In this document: positions 1 to 7,510 of the stretch, piece after piece
Position numbering within the stretch: the first letter of the stretch is position 1
How the letters are laid out: each line of letters opens with the position of its first letter
Assembly: GCF_000424385.1 (NCBI RefSeq)
Contig: NZ_AUJU01000030.1
Coordinates: 1-41,203, forward strand
Source: Butyrivibrio sp. LC3010
GTDB taxonomy: Bacteria; Bacillota; Clostridia; Lachnospirales; Lachnospiraceae
Direction of reading: 5' to 3'
DNA: 41,203 nucleotides
Program-made: the position numbers and the translations under genes
The notes under the pieces: model-generated
Databases searched by the model: none
What the model was told of the DNA's origin: nothing
What the model saw: the letters and a program-made list of their open reading frames with translations, nothing else

Positions 1-66
1 GGATCAAAGATGAAGTATTCAGTGTTCGGTTTTGAAGGTACAGATAAAAGTTCATTTATTATATGA
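1..66 (+). CDS. C-terminal end of an unidentified protein (partial)
   Basis: The first frame is open from the window edge to a TGA at 64-66, giving about 21 residues ending in a hydrophobic Phe-Ile-Ile. An intrinsic terminator begins six bases after the stop, which is what one expects at the end of a real gene. The fragment is too short to assign to a family. Confidence 0.35.
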   Translation, partial: GSKMKYSVFGFEGTDKSSFII

Positions 67-71
67 GATTC

Positions 72-110
72 AAAGAAGCTAATGAGATATATTTCGTTAG
101 CTTCTTTTTT
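72..110 (+). terminator. Intrinsic terminator
   Basis: An 11-bp perfect stem (72-82 with 97-107, core GAAGCTAA/TTAGCTTC) is followed by a T run to 110. It closes the partial gene at the window start. The opposite strand also ends in A/T-rich sequence, so it may stop the hemolysin III transcript arriving on the minus strand. Confidence 0.85.
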
Positions 111-158
111 GTCATGTATGAGATTTAGTTGGATTTCAGACATCCATTTTCACAGGCA

Positions 159-806
159 TTAAAGTAGATATTGATACATGAAAATAAAGTGGCAGAAACT
201 TCCCGCCATAACAAATAGATGGAAGATGACATGTGAGCTGAAATAAGGATGCTTCTTATTAAAGTTTTCTAGTTTCAGAGCATAGATAATACCACCAAGA
301 GTATAGATAATACCTCCTGTAAGTAACCATATAAAGGCTTGATGGCTAATAGTTGTATAGATTGGTTTCATAACAAGAATAGCACTCCATCCAAGGGCGA
401 TATATATAGTAGATGATAGCCAACGGGGGCAATTGATCCATGCAAGCTTAAGTAGAATACCTAAAAATGCCAGAGTCCAAACTGCAATTAAAAGTGACAT
501 TCCAATGGTTGGATTAAGAATAATAATGCATACAGGGGTATAGGAACCAGCAATCAAAATGAAGATCATTGAATGATCGATTTTTCTAAATATGCGTATT
601 ATTTGTGGAGATAAGGTTATAGCGTGATAAAAGGCACTGGCTCCATAAAGAAGAATCATGCTTACTACAAAAATAAGCATTGCAAGTACATATATCTTAC
701 CAAAATCAGCGGCCTTCAATAATAACGGTAAACCTGCTCCAGCCGTCAGAAACATTGCGGCTAAATGTGTAAGTGAACTGCCGGGTTCTCTTAATGATAT
801 CTGCAT
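159..806 (-). CDS. Hemolysin III family membrane protein (YqfA/HlyIII, PAQR superfamily)
   Basis: A 215-residue integral membrane protein with about seven hydrophobic segments, the usual size for this family. It carries the expected polar signatures: a Ser/Phe-Tyr-His in helix two (GASAFYHA), an Asp-His-Ser motif (KIDHSMIF) followed by IAGSYTPV, and a C-terminal HxxxxxxxxxxxH pair (HLFVMAGSFCHF). In the PAQR superfamily these His and Asp residues bind a metal. The start at 806 is preceded by an AAAGGAG ribosome binding site. The family name comes from a Bacillus cereus haemolysin, but most members are membrane proteins of unclear function, so no toxin role should be assumed. It is a single-gene transcript. 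Confidence 0.85.
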   Translation of the reverse strand: MQISLREPGSSLTHLAAMFLTAGAGLPLLLKAADFGKIYVLAMLIFVVSMILLYGASAFYHAITLSPQIIRIFRKIDHSMIFILIAGSYTPVCIIILNPTIGMSLLIAVWTLAFLGILLKLAWINCPRWLSSTIYIALGWSAILVMKPIYTTISHQAFIWLLTGGIIYTLGGIIYALKLENFNKKHPYFSSHVIFHLFVMAGSFCHFIFMYQYLL

Positions 807-853
807 ATTGACTCCTTTAGATGTAGTAATAAAAACTATGTGCTGTGATATAA

Positions 854-882
854 ATACTACATCATCTAAGAAATGATGTCAA
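854..882 (-). promoter_or_regulatory. Promoter of the hemolysin III gene with an overlapping dyad
   Basis: On the minus strand a perfect -35 TTGACA (882-877) and a -10 TAGTAT (859-854) are 17 bp apart, upstream of the gene starting at 806. A perfect inverted repeat, ACATCAT-N7-ATGATGT (859-879), fills the spacer and touches both hexamers, as a repressor operator would. The regulator is unknown. Confidence 0.6.
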
Positions 883-891
883 CATGATGTG

Positions 892-1058
892 CTAGTGCTG
901 CTGTCATTAAATACCTCGACTTTTTACGAAGTATAAATTGTTCTTCTGCAAGGCGGAGGAATGAGTCGTACCGGGCGGTACGGCGATTGACGACAACGCA
1001 TCAGAAGACAATTTAGACAAGTAATAAAGTCGATTTATTTGATGACAGTAGCACTAGA
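892..1058. repeat. 167-bp imperfect inverted-repeat element
   Basis: The two ends (CTAGTGCTGCTGTCAT at 892 and ATGACAGTAGCACTAG ending at 1058) are inverted copies with one difference. Pairing continues with interruptions for about 60 bp on each side: AAATA/TATTT, CGACTTT/AAAGTCG, AAATTGT/ACAATTT and CTTCTG/CAGAAG. A central hairpin CGTACC-GGGC-GGTACG lies at 968-983. No ORF is seen inside. The form fits a small non-autonomous hairpin element (MITE-like) or a large structured RNA; I cannot name a family. Confidence 0.7.
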
Positions 1059-1212
1059 ACTAAAAGATCAGTTGTTTAGTAATTGATATTAAATATGGAC
1101 AAAGGGATAAACTTGAAGTATTATAGATTGCATTAAATGTAATAGCACAAAATGTGTAACGGTTTGGATATTATTAACTGTGATCAACTATTATATAATC
1201 AGGATAATATGT

Positions 1213-2265
1213 ATGAAGAGTAAATTAGGTAAAAAAGGATTAGCTGCTCTTTTGATGACATCAGTATTTTCATTGTTAAGTGGATGTACGGCAGAAGTGC
1301 AGGAAAATAGGGAAACAATAACTTATTCGGAGGAAGATATGCGTGTAATTTATTTAGCCGGAGGATGCTTTTGGGGCGTCGAAAAATATTTTGATCAGTT
1401 TGATGGAGTCATAGATACTGAAGTTGGTTATGCGAATGGTCCGGATACAAATGTAAGTTATCAGGATGTATGTAATGGTAGTGGACACGCCGAAACAGTA
1501 AAGGTAACCTATGATGAAAGCAGAATGTCTCTTTCAGAGCTTTTAAACTATTATTTTATGGTCATAGATCCTTTATCAGTAAATAAGCAGGGGAATGATA
1601 AGGGGATTCAGTATAGGACAGGGATTTACTATACAGATGATAATCAAGTAGGTGAAATCACTGCAGTCTACGATGAACAGGAGCAGAAAATAGGACAAAA
1701 ACTTGCTGTAGAAGTTGAGCCACTTAAGAATTTTTATATTGCAGAGGAATATCATCAGGATTATCTTGAGAAAAATCCTGGTGGATATTGTCATATTCCG
1801 CAGAAAATGTTCAAGCTTGAAAAAGAGCGAAAAAAGGAGACTAAGAAGGAATTAAGGAACAGAATCGGAGAGCTGTCATATGAGGTTACTCAAAATGCTG
1901 CTACTGAGAGAGCATTTACAGGAGAATATGATAATTTCTTTGAAAAAGGGATTTATGTAGATATAGTTAGCGGACAACCTTTATTTTCTTCAAGTGATAA
2001 GTATGATTCAGGATGCGGATGGCCTGCATTTACGAAACCTATTGATGATGATGTAGTATCTGAAAGTGTTGATTTATCACTTGGAATGATGAGGACTGAA
2101 GTAAGGAGCAGTGAAGCCGGTTCACATCTTGGGCATGTGTTTAATGACGGACCTGTTGCAGAAGGTGGATTAAGATATTGTATAAATTCAGCTTCTCTTA
2201 AGTTTATTCCATATGATGATATGGATAAAGAAGGATACGGAGAATACAAGGATTCTGTTGAATAA
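1213..2265 (+). CDS. msrAB: Secreted bifunctional methionine sulfoxide reductase MsrA-MsrB lipoprotein
   Basis: A 350-residue fusion that repairs oxidised methionine (both S and R sulfoxides). The start at 1213 follows AGGA at 1201-1204 and gives a clean lipoprotein signal ending LLSGC (Cys25); the longer GTG reading from 1180 spoils it. The MsrA domain spans about 45-205, with the catalytic GCFWG motif (Cys52) and [15 protein letters not shown]. The MsrB domain spans about 215-340, with [23 protein letters not shown] and the catalytic Cys323 in RYCINSASL. The CxxC zinc pairs of many MsrB proteins are absent, as in zinc-free forms. The lipobox places the enzyme on the outer face of the membrane, protecting extracytoplasmic proteins. 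It is a single gene with its own terminator. Confidence 0.93.
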   Translation: MKSKLGKKGLAALLMTSVFSLLSGCTAEVQENRETITYSEEDMRVIYLAGGCFWGVEKYFDQFDGVIDTEVGYANGPDTNVSYQDVCNGSGHAETVKVTYDESRMSLSELLNYYFMVIDPLSVNKQGNDKGIQYRTGIYYTDDNQVGEITAVYDEQEQKIGQKLAVEVEPLKNFYIAEEYHQDYLEKNPGGYCHIPQKMFKLEKERKKETKKELRNRIGELSYEVTQNAATERAFTGEYDNFFEKGIYVDIVSGQPLFSSSDKYDSGCGWPAFTKPIDDDVVSESVDLSLGMMRTEVRSSEAGSHLGHVFNDGPVAEGGLRYCINSASLKFIPYDDMDKEGYGEYKDSVE

Positions 2266-2270
2266 TATTA

Positions 2271-2302
2271 AGCAGCATACCATTACGGTACGCTGCTTTT
2301 TG
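2271..2302 (+). terminator. Intrinsic terminator of msrAB
   Basis: Stem AGCAGC (2271-2276) with GCTGCT (2292-2297), extended by TACC/GGTA after one mismatch, followed by TTTTTG. It starts five bases after the stop codon. Confidence 0.85.
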
Positions 2303-2353
2303 TTTTGATAAGAGGATTTTGTAGCAAAAACTTTTTCCTGTTAGAAGTAATGT

Positions 2354-2503
2354 ATTGTTACTGTTCAGACAGCTCTGCGCACTTGCTGCGCTGAGCGTGA
2401 GAATGTTCTACGTCTTGAATATAGGATTTGCCCCTTTGCCGAAGGCAACTGGAATGGGCAAATCCAGTTGCTGTGAGCACCGTAAGGTGTGAACAGTAAC
2501 AAT
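2354..2503. repeat. 150-bp multi-hairpin element bounded by a 14-bp perfect inverted repeat
   Basis: ATTGTTACTGTTCA (2354-2367) and TGAACAGTAACAAT (2490-2503) are perfect inverted copies. Inside are three further hairpins: GCTC/GAGC with GCGCA/TGCGC (2372-2396); a 10-bp stem GGATTTGCCC/GGGCAAATCC that encloses TTGCC-GAA-GGCAA (about 2423-2465); and CACC-GTAA-GGTG near 2480. Together they would fold into a closed multi-branch structure. It lies between the msrAB terminator and the sensor kinase gene. No ORF is seen. It may be a mobile hairpin element or a structured RNA. Confidence 0.65.
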
Positions 2504-2599
2504 GTATTTACCGAAAGTTGAATAAAGACTACTTTACGATGACGTAACAGGGATTTAAAATTATTTTAGATTATTTCGTTTATGGGGATTGGGGAAAAT

Positions 2600-4405
2600 A
2601 TGTTGGTGCGGCGAATTGCTAAAAAATACAATGATCTGAAAATTGGTCATAAACTGATTCTTATATTTTTAATTATATCTATTATCCCTATTATTCTTTT
2701 ACAGATTGCTCATTTTGCTCAGACAAGAAAGAACATGACAGAGCAGATCAATAAAATTATTCTCAATGATCTTGTTGGTATTTCACAACAGACAAATCTT
2801 AGCCTGGAAAATTATACAAACCTTTTATATCAGATATATATTGATGAAGAGATCATTAAGCAGACCAATGTTCTTTTTAATGGGACAGAGACCAGAAAGG
2901 CTTTTGCTAAAAATGTCATAAGGGAAAGACTTAAGCAGTATATAAGCACGATGGAATATGTGAGATGTATCAGTATTATTTGTGCAAATGGTGAGACAGT
3001 TATTTATGATATAAGCACAGACTCCTCTCTTCATAATCTTTGGGATAAGTTTTCTGATATGCGTATAGCACCGCCGTACAAGGACGTTGAAAACAGTCCG
3101 GGAATGGTTATCACTCCTACCATGAAATTTCATGAGGATGACAGAAACAGTTATTATTATCATGTTTCGAAAAGAATGTTTGATTTTGATAAGCTGGATA
3201 AGGGAAGCATTGCAACGGTAGTAATGACAATAGATGAAAAGGCGCTGGATATTATATGCAGCAGTAAAGAGGACGATCTTCATCACAGAGTATCATTCAT
3301 AACCTCAGAAGACGGAAAAGTAATCTCTTATCCCAGTAAAGAATATATTGCCACATCTGTTGACGATTTTAAGTCTCTTATCGCAGAAAGCGGATATCTG
3401 AAAAACAGTAAACGAATAGCAATTAATGAATATGAGGACGAAGCAACCGGATGGAAGTTTATTAATGCTTATGATGAAGATTATATGCTTAAAGATCTTA
3501 GAAAAAGTCAGGTATATATGATTTTGATAAGTTTGATGATTCTTGCAATGGTTGGCGTGATCATAATTTATACGATAAGGAATCTCAACGGATCTGTTCA
3601 GACAATTGTTTCCGGAATGAAAAAAGTACAGAATGGAGATCTTAAGGAAAGAATATCACTTGAAAGTAAAGATGAATTTGGAATTATCGGCAATAACTTT
3701 AATCTGATGACAGAGAGGATCGAACAACTTTTAAACGAGGTTTCTGATGCTAAGGATAAGCAGAGACATGCTGAGATAAGAGCGCTTGAAGCGCAGATCA
3801 ATCCACATTTTCTCTATAATACACTTGATTCAATTAACTGGATGGCAATTGACCATGGGGAGAATGAGATCAGCAAAGCAGTTAGTAATCTTGGATTGAT
3901 TCTAAGGCATTCAGTCAGTAAAACTGATGCAGAGACGACTATAGCCATTGAGGCTGATTTTTTAAGACGTTATCTTGAACTTCAAAGTATCAGATATGAG
4001 GATGCATTTAGTTATAGTGTGATAGTAGGTCACGAAACAGAGCGCTTGAAGCTTCATAAACTCCTTATACAGCCTTTTGTGGAGAATGCAATTATTCATG
4101 GATTTGAGGGAATGGAGTATGGCGGTGAGCTAACGGTGCACTTCGATGTGTCAGAGAGCTTTGACTATTTGCAGATTAGTATAGAGGACAACGGAAAAGG
4201 ATTCTCAGAAGAACTACTTGGAAAATTGTTGGATCGAGAGTGGATATTGAACGGAGAATTTGACGGTAAAAAGGGAATAGGCCTAAAGAATGCTTTTTCC
4301 AGATTGGTTATATACTATGGGAATGATGCACACTGGACTATAAATAGTGTTGAAGATATAGGTACAGAGATAGTGCTTTATATTCCATATGATTTGTGTA
4401 TTTGA
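2600..4405 (+). CDS. Membrane sensor histidine kinase, YesM type
   Basis: A 601-residue kinase that autophosphorylates and signals to the response regulator encoded next. Transmembrane segments lie near residues 16-38 and 306-326, enclosing an extracytoplasmic sensor of about 265 residues. A HAMP-like linker follows (about 330-385), then the His_kinase (PF06580) motif AQINPHFLYNTLDSINW with phospho-acceptor His403. The ATPase domain has an N-box near 494 (VENAIIHG) and G-boxes DNGKGF and GIGLKNAF. ATG 2600 is chosen because GGGGA sits just before it, as at the gene at 6009; ATG 2582 has no ribosome binding site. The gene order kinase, regulator, binding protein, importer and GH127 implies it senses an arabinose-containing oligosaccharide. 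That is inferred from context. Confidence 0.9.
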   Translation: MLVRRIAKKYNDLKIGHKLILIFLIISIIPIILLQIAHFAQTRKNMTEQINKIILNDLVGISQQTNLSLENYTNLLYQIYIDEEIIKQTNVLFNGTETRKAFAKNVIRERLKQYISTMEYVRCISIICANGETVIYDISTDSSLHNLWDKFSDMRIAPPYKDVENSPGMVITPTMKFHEDDRNSYYYHVSKRMFDFDKLDKGSIATVVMTIDEKALDIICSSKEDDLHHRVSFITSEDGKVISYPSKEYIATSVDDFKSLIAESGYLKNSKRIAINEYEDEATGWKFINAYDEDYMLKDLRKSQVYMILISLMILAMVGVIIIYTIRNLNGSVQTIVSGMKKVQNGDLKERISLESKDEFGIIGNNFNLMTERIEQLLNEVSDAKDKQRHAEIRALEAQINPHFLYNTLDSINWMAIDHGENEISKAVSNLGLILRHSVSKTDAETTIAIEADFLRRYLELQSIRYEDAFSYSVIVGHETERLKLHKLLIQPFVENAIIHGFEGMEYGGELTVHFDVSESFDYLQISIEDNGKGFSEELLGKLLDREWILNGEFDGKKGIGLKNAFSRLVIYYGNDAHWTINSVEDIGTEIVLYIPYDLCI

Positions 4406-4523
4406 CAGATTAATAGAGACTTATGATTTGCGTATCTGACTAATCAGTTGAGACTTATAATTTGCGCATGGAACTGATTAAGGGAGATTTATAGTTCACA
4501 TATTTACTGATTGAGGGAGAAGA
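4388..4523 (+). repeat. Four degenerate 34-bp tandem repeats across the kinase-regulator junction
   Basis: Units begin at 4388, 4422, 4456 and 4490 with TATGATTTG, TATGATTTG, TATAATTTG and TATAGTTCA. Each ends in a purine-rich GAGACT, GAGACT, GAGATT or GAGAAG. The first unit holds the last six codons and stop of the kinase gene; the last unit ends in the GAGGGAG ribosome binding site of the regulator gene. Divergence among units suggests an old amplification. Confidence 0.75.
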
Positions 4524-5995
4524 TGAGAGTAATCATTGTCGAAGATGAGATCAAGATAAGAAATGGTTTGGCTAAACTTTTGTCTGAACAAAAGGGGATT
4601 GAGGTTATAGGAAAGGCCCGGAATGGGAATGAAGGACTTTCTATGGTCGAAGCACAAAAACCTGACTTGGTAATTACAGATATTCAAATGCCTGAGATGG
4701 ATGGCCTTGATATGCTTGAGGCCATTAAAAATGAAGGGATAAAGTGTCACAGCATTATTTTGACTGGTTATGCTGAGTTTGATTACGCTAAAAGAGCAAT
4801 AAGCTATGGAGCAGATGATTATCTTTTAAAACCTATTACAGTAGATGATGTTAACAGAGTGATCTCTGTGGTAAATGAAAAGATAAAGGTAGAAGCTACT
4901 CAAATGAGTGCTGACCCGTCTGTGTATCTTAAGGCGATACTTTCCGGAGCATTTGAGCTGACAGATGAAAACATTGATAAAGCCAGAAATGTACTTCAGG
5001 TTGAAGAGGGAAAACCGTTATATCTTGTATATGCCGGATTTGAGGATGCTATTGACTGTGAACTGATTGAGGAAAGGTTTAATGATTCAATTTCCTTTGT
5101 GTATTTAGATGATAATAAAAGAGTGTTTCTTCTCTATAATACGATTGAAAATGATGACGAAATGAAGGCACTCATACAGCGTAGGACATCTATTGTTAAT
5201 ATTGAATGCTCATGGATTTTTGAGAAAGAATTTAGTGTAAGGGAATTGGGCAAAGTTGGAGACAAACTACGTAAGAATATTATCTATAATATGGCGATAA
5301 ATGGGAGCAGAATTATCACAAGGGATGATTATGAAGGAAAAGATTTTCCTGTTTACCAGTATTCGCAAGAAACAGATAAAAAAATAGAAAGGATACTGGT
5401 TGAAGGGTTACAAGAAGATTGGAATAGTTTATGTCTGGATATGGAGAGAACTATAAGCCAGGGTAAATATGATCCATTTTCCGTAAAAGTGGCCGTTCAA
5501 AGTATATCCAATAATATTGTTCAGCTCGCTTCAAAAATGTGGCCGAGTAAAATGAGACAGCTGACAGAGTGTGATACCCTTTCAAAAATAAGTAAGGCTT
5601 GCAGTGTAAAGGAAATAATAAAAGCGATAAATGAGCAGGGAAATCTGCTTCTTGCAAGGGGTGAGGAAAGAGAAAATATACGCAATTATACACTTCTAAA
5701 GGCTATTTCATACATTCGTGAGCATTACAGTGAAAGGATATCACAGGAGGAAGTAGCAAGTTATCTTTCAATCACTCCGGAGTATTTAAGTACATTATTC
5801 CACAGGGAGATGAATGTTAATTTCCCATCCTTTGTAAATAAATTCAGGGTAAGTCATGCGAAACGGTTGCTTAGAAGTACTGATAAAAAGATATATGAAG
5901 TAGCTGAAGAAGTAGGATTCTCTGATACTAAATATTTCAACAGGGTATTCAAGGATATTGAAGGAGTATCACCAAAGGAATTCAGGATGACGTAA
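4523..5995 (+). CDS. Response regulator with AraC-type DNA-binding domain, YesN type
   Basis: A 490-residue transcription factor paired with the preceding kinase. The receiver domain (1 to about 120) has the acidic pocket VEDE, phospho-acceptor Asp53 in VITDIQMPEMDG, the Thr of ILTGYAEFD and Lys103 of LLKPI. A middle region of about 260 residues has no recognisable motif. The C-terminal 100 residues carry two helix-turn-helix units: ISQEEVASYLSITPEYLSTLF, and KIYEVAEEVGFSDTKYFNRVF followed by GVSPKEFR, the AraC signature. The start at ATG 4523 follows GAGGGAG; the in-frame TTG at 4511 would lie ahead of that site. The likely target is the promoter of the transporter genes downstream from about 7.3 kb; this is inferred from position. 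Confidence 0.92.
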   Translation: MRVIIVEDEIKIRNGLAKLLSEQKGIEVIGKARNGNEGLSMVEAQKPDLVITDIQMPEMDGLDMLEAIKNEGIKCHSIILTGYAEFDYAKRAISYGADDYLLKPITVDDVNRVISVVNEKIKVEATQMSADPSVYLKAILSGAFELTDENIDKARNVLQVEEGKPLYLVYAGFEDAIDCELIEERFNDSISFVYLDDNKRVFLLYNTIENDDEMKALIQRRTSIVNIECSWIFEKEFSVRELGKVGDKLRKNIIYNMAINGSRIITRDDYEGKDFPVYQYSQETDKKIERILVEGLQEDWNSLCLDMERTISQGKYDPFSVKVAVQSISNNIVQLASKMWPSKMRQLTECDTLSKISKACSVKEIIKAINEQGNLLLARGEERENIRNYTLLKAISYIREHYSERISQEEVASYLSITPEYLSTLFHREMNVNFPSFVNKFRVSHAKRLLRSTDKKIYEVAEEVGFSDTKYFNRVFKDIEGVSPKEFRMT

Positions 5996-6008
5996 AAATG
6001 GGGGAAAT

Positions 6009-7238
6009 ATGTGGGGAGTACGGCAAAAACGTAAACGTTGGAAATTTATTGGGCTATTTATGTCCTTTTTCTGTGTGGTTTTATTAGCAGGATGTCATTT
6101 TGATCAGTTGAATAAAGAGAATATGGAGGAAATAACCCAGAAAGAGGAATTGCTATTATGGTCATATTACGAGACTGATGCACAAAAAGAGGGGCTGGAT
6201 AAGGTTACGAAATCCTTCAATGAAAATCAGGATAGATATGAGATAAAGTGGGAACATGTTCCCACCACAGAATTTGTCAGGATGATATCGAGAGCTTATA
6301 CAGAGCAGGAATTACCTGATCTTGTGATAATAGATAATCCTGACATGCAGCGTTTTATTCAGCTTGGGATGTTTGAGGATATCACAGAGTATGCAGACAA
6401 ACTGGATTTGGAGAAGAATTATTTTCCAACAGCTGTGGGAACTATAAAATATGAGGATAAATATTACGGAGTACCATTTAACAGTAACAATGTGTGTTTG
6501 ATATACAGGCCTGATCTTTTGAAAAAGGCAAAGATTAGGCCTCCATCAACATGGGAGGAATTTGATAGAGCTGCTCATGTATTGTCAAAAGATGGAAACT
6601 ACGGATTCCTCATGAGCGCAATTGATGCTGAGCAGGGAGCTTTTCAGCTTGGGAACTGGATATTGTCAGCAACAGATAAGAAAGGCCTTATTACAGAGGA
6701 AGCGGTTGAAAGAACATATGAACTTCTATCGGGACTTGTATTTGACGGATGTATGCCGGCAGATTGTATAAATTATTCTCAGACAGATGTTGCAAGAAGA
6801 TTCATCGATGGAGATATTGCCATGATGGAGAACGGACCATGGATATATTCTATGCTGGATGCCGCCGGAGTCGAATATGAGATGGTTCCTATGCCTGCAA
6901 ATAAAAGAAACAGCGTGGTTCTTGGGGGAGAGAATCTCGGGATAATTAAGGGAAAAAATACAGAAGGAGCAATAGAGTTTATAAAATATTGTGCTGAAAA
7001 AGGTGGCATAGAGGATTTTTGTGAGATAGCGGATTTATTACCCAGCAGGATTGAATCAGCTAAAAATCTGATTTCAAAGAAGCCTGAACTTGAAATCGTT
7101 ATGGCTCAGATGGATAGTGCTGTTGCGAGGACTGATATAGATGGATGGAGTAATATTTCTAATAGTCTGACAGAAGGTTTTTTAAAGGTTATTACAGGTG
7201 AGATGACATGTGAAGAAGCTGCAAGACTAATCTATTAA
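6009..7238 (+). CDS. Solute-binding-protein-like lipoprotein in the two-component operon
   Basis: A 409-residue family 1 extracellular sugar-binding protein with a basic N-terminus and lipobox LLAGC (Cys29). It starts 13 bases after the response regulator stop, with GGGGGA as ribosome binding site, so it belongs to the regulatory operon. It is a clear paralogue of the transporter binding protein at 7511. Shared blocks in the same order include ETDAQKE, ELPD-VI-D, YYGVPF or HYGLPF, TWEEF, FQ--W, and IAMM-NGPW followed by LGGEN. Proteins in this position often bind ligand and present it to a YesM-type kinase rather than feed the importer. That role is an inference; it could also be a second delivery protein for the same permeases. 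Confidence 0.85.
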   Translation: MWGVRQKRKRWKFIGLFMSFFCVVLLAGCHFDQLNKENMEEITQKEELLLWSYYETDAQKEGLDKVTKSFNENQDRYEIKWEHVPTTEFVRMISRAYTEQELPDLVIIDNPDMQRFIQLGMFEDITEYADKLDLEKNYFPTAVGTIKYEDKYYGVPFNSNNVCLIYRPDLLKKAKIRPPSTWEEFDRAAHVLSKDGNYGFLMSAIDAEQGAFQLGNWILSATDKKGLITEEAVERTYELLSGLVFDGCMPADCINYSQTDVARRFIDGDIAMMENGPWIYSMLDAAGVEYEMVPMPANKRNSVVLGGENLGIIKGKNTEGAIEFIKYCAEKGGIEDFCEIADLLPSRIESAKNLISKKPELEIVMAQMDSAVARTDIDGWSNISNSLTEGFLKVITGEMTCEEAARLIY

Positions 7239-7255
7239 AAACTAGAAACGCTATA

Positions 7256-7327
7256 GATTCCTGTTTTTCTTCAGAAAAACGGGAATCGTATCGGACCAGG
7301 CCCTCGCGAAATGAGGAGCGCATCCTA
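7256..7327 (+). ncRNA. Candidate structured leader RNA motif, copy a
   Basis: A 14-bp stem (7256-7269 with 7274-7287; one U-G wobble) is capped by TTCA. It is followed by GTATCGGACCAGG, a CCTC/GAGG hairpin and GCGCATCCTA. The same order of elements occurs at 27693-27764 (minus) and 31664-31721. It lies in the 272-base leader of the binding-protein gene at 7511. Just downstream, TAGG-CAAG-CCTA (7337-7348) could compete with a CCTAT/ATAGG pairing, and further small hairpins (ATCTCC-type near 7450, ACATCA/TGATGT near 7470) precede the start codon. I do not recognise a known riboswitch class. Confidence 0.5.
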
Positions 7328-7510
7328 CAGAATAATTAGGCAAGCCTATATGAAATAGGGAATAACTTATATGAATTATTTCCACCTTTTTTAAATAATT
7401 GGAATTTTTTAATATTAAAACCTCTCTTAGAATACTTGTTAGAAGGAGATGAGAGCATCTCCGGTACATCAAAATGATGTGTAACAGGCAAACTAAAGGG
7501 AGGTATTTTT

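Noticed and set aside
892..1058. Intrinsic terminator of the hemolysin III or msrAB gene
   Set aside because: It lies upstream of both genes, which diverge from it, and there is no T run.
7243..7256. CcpA (cre) site near AGAAACGCTATAG
   Set aside because: The match to the cre consensus is poor outside the central CG, and no promoter could be placed with confidence.
7256..7327. Known riboswitch class for the leader motif
   Set aside because: The core sequences of c-di-GMP, THF, preQ1, SAM, fluoride and guanidine classes that I can recall do not match.
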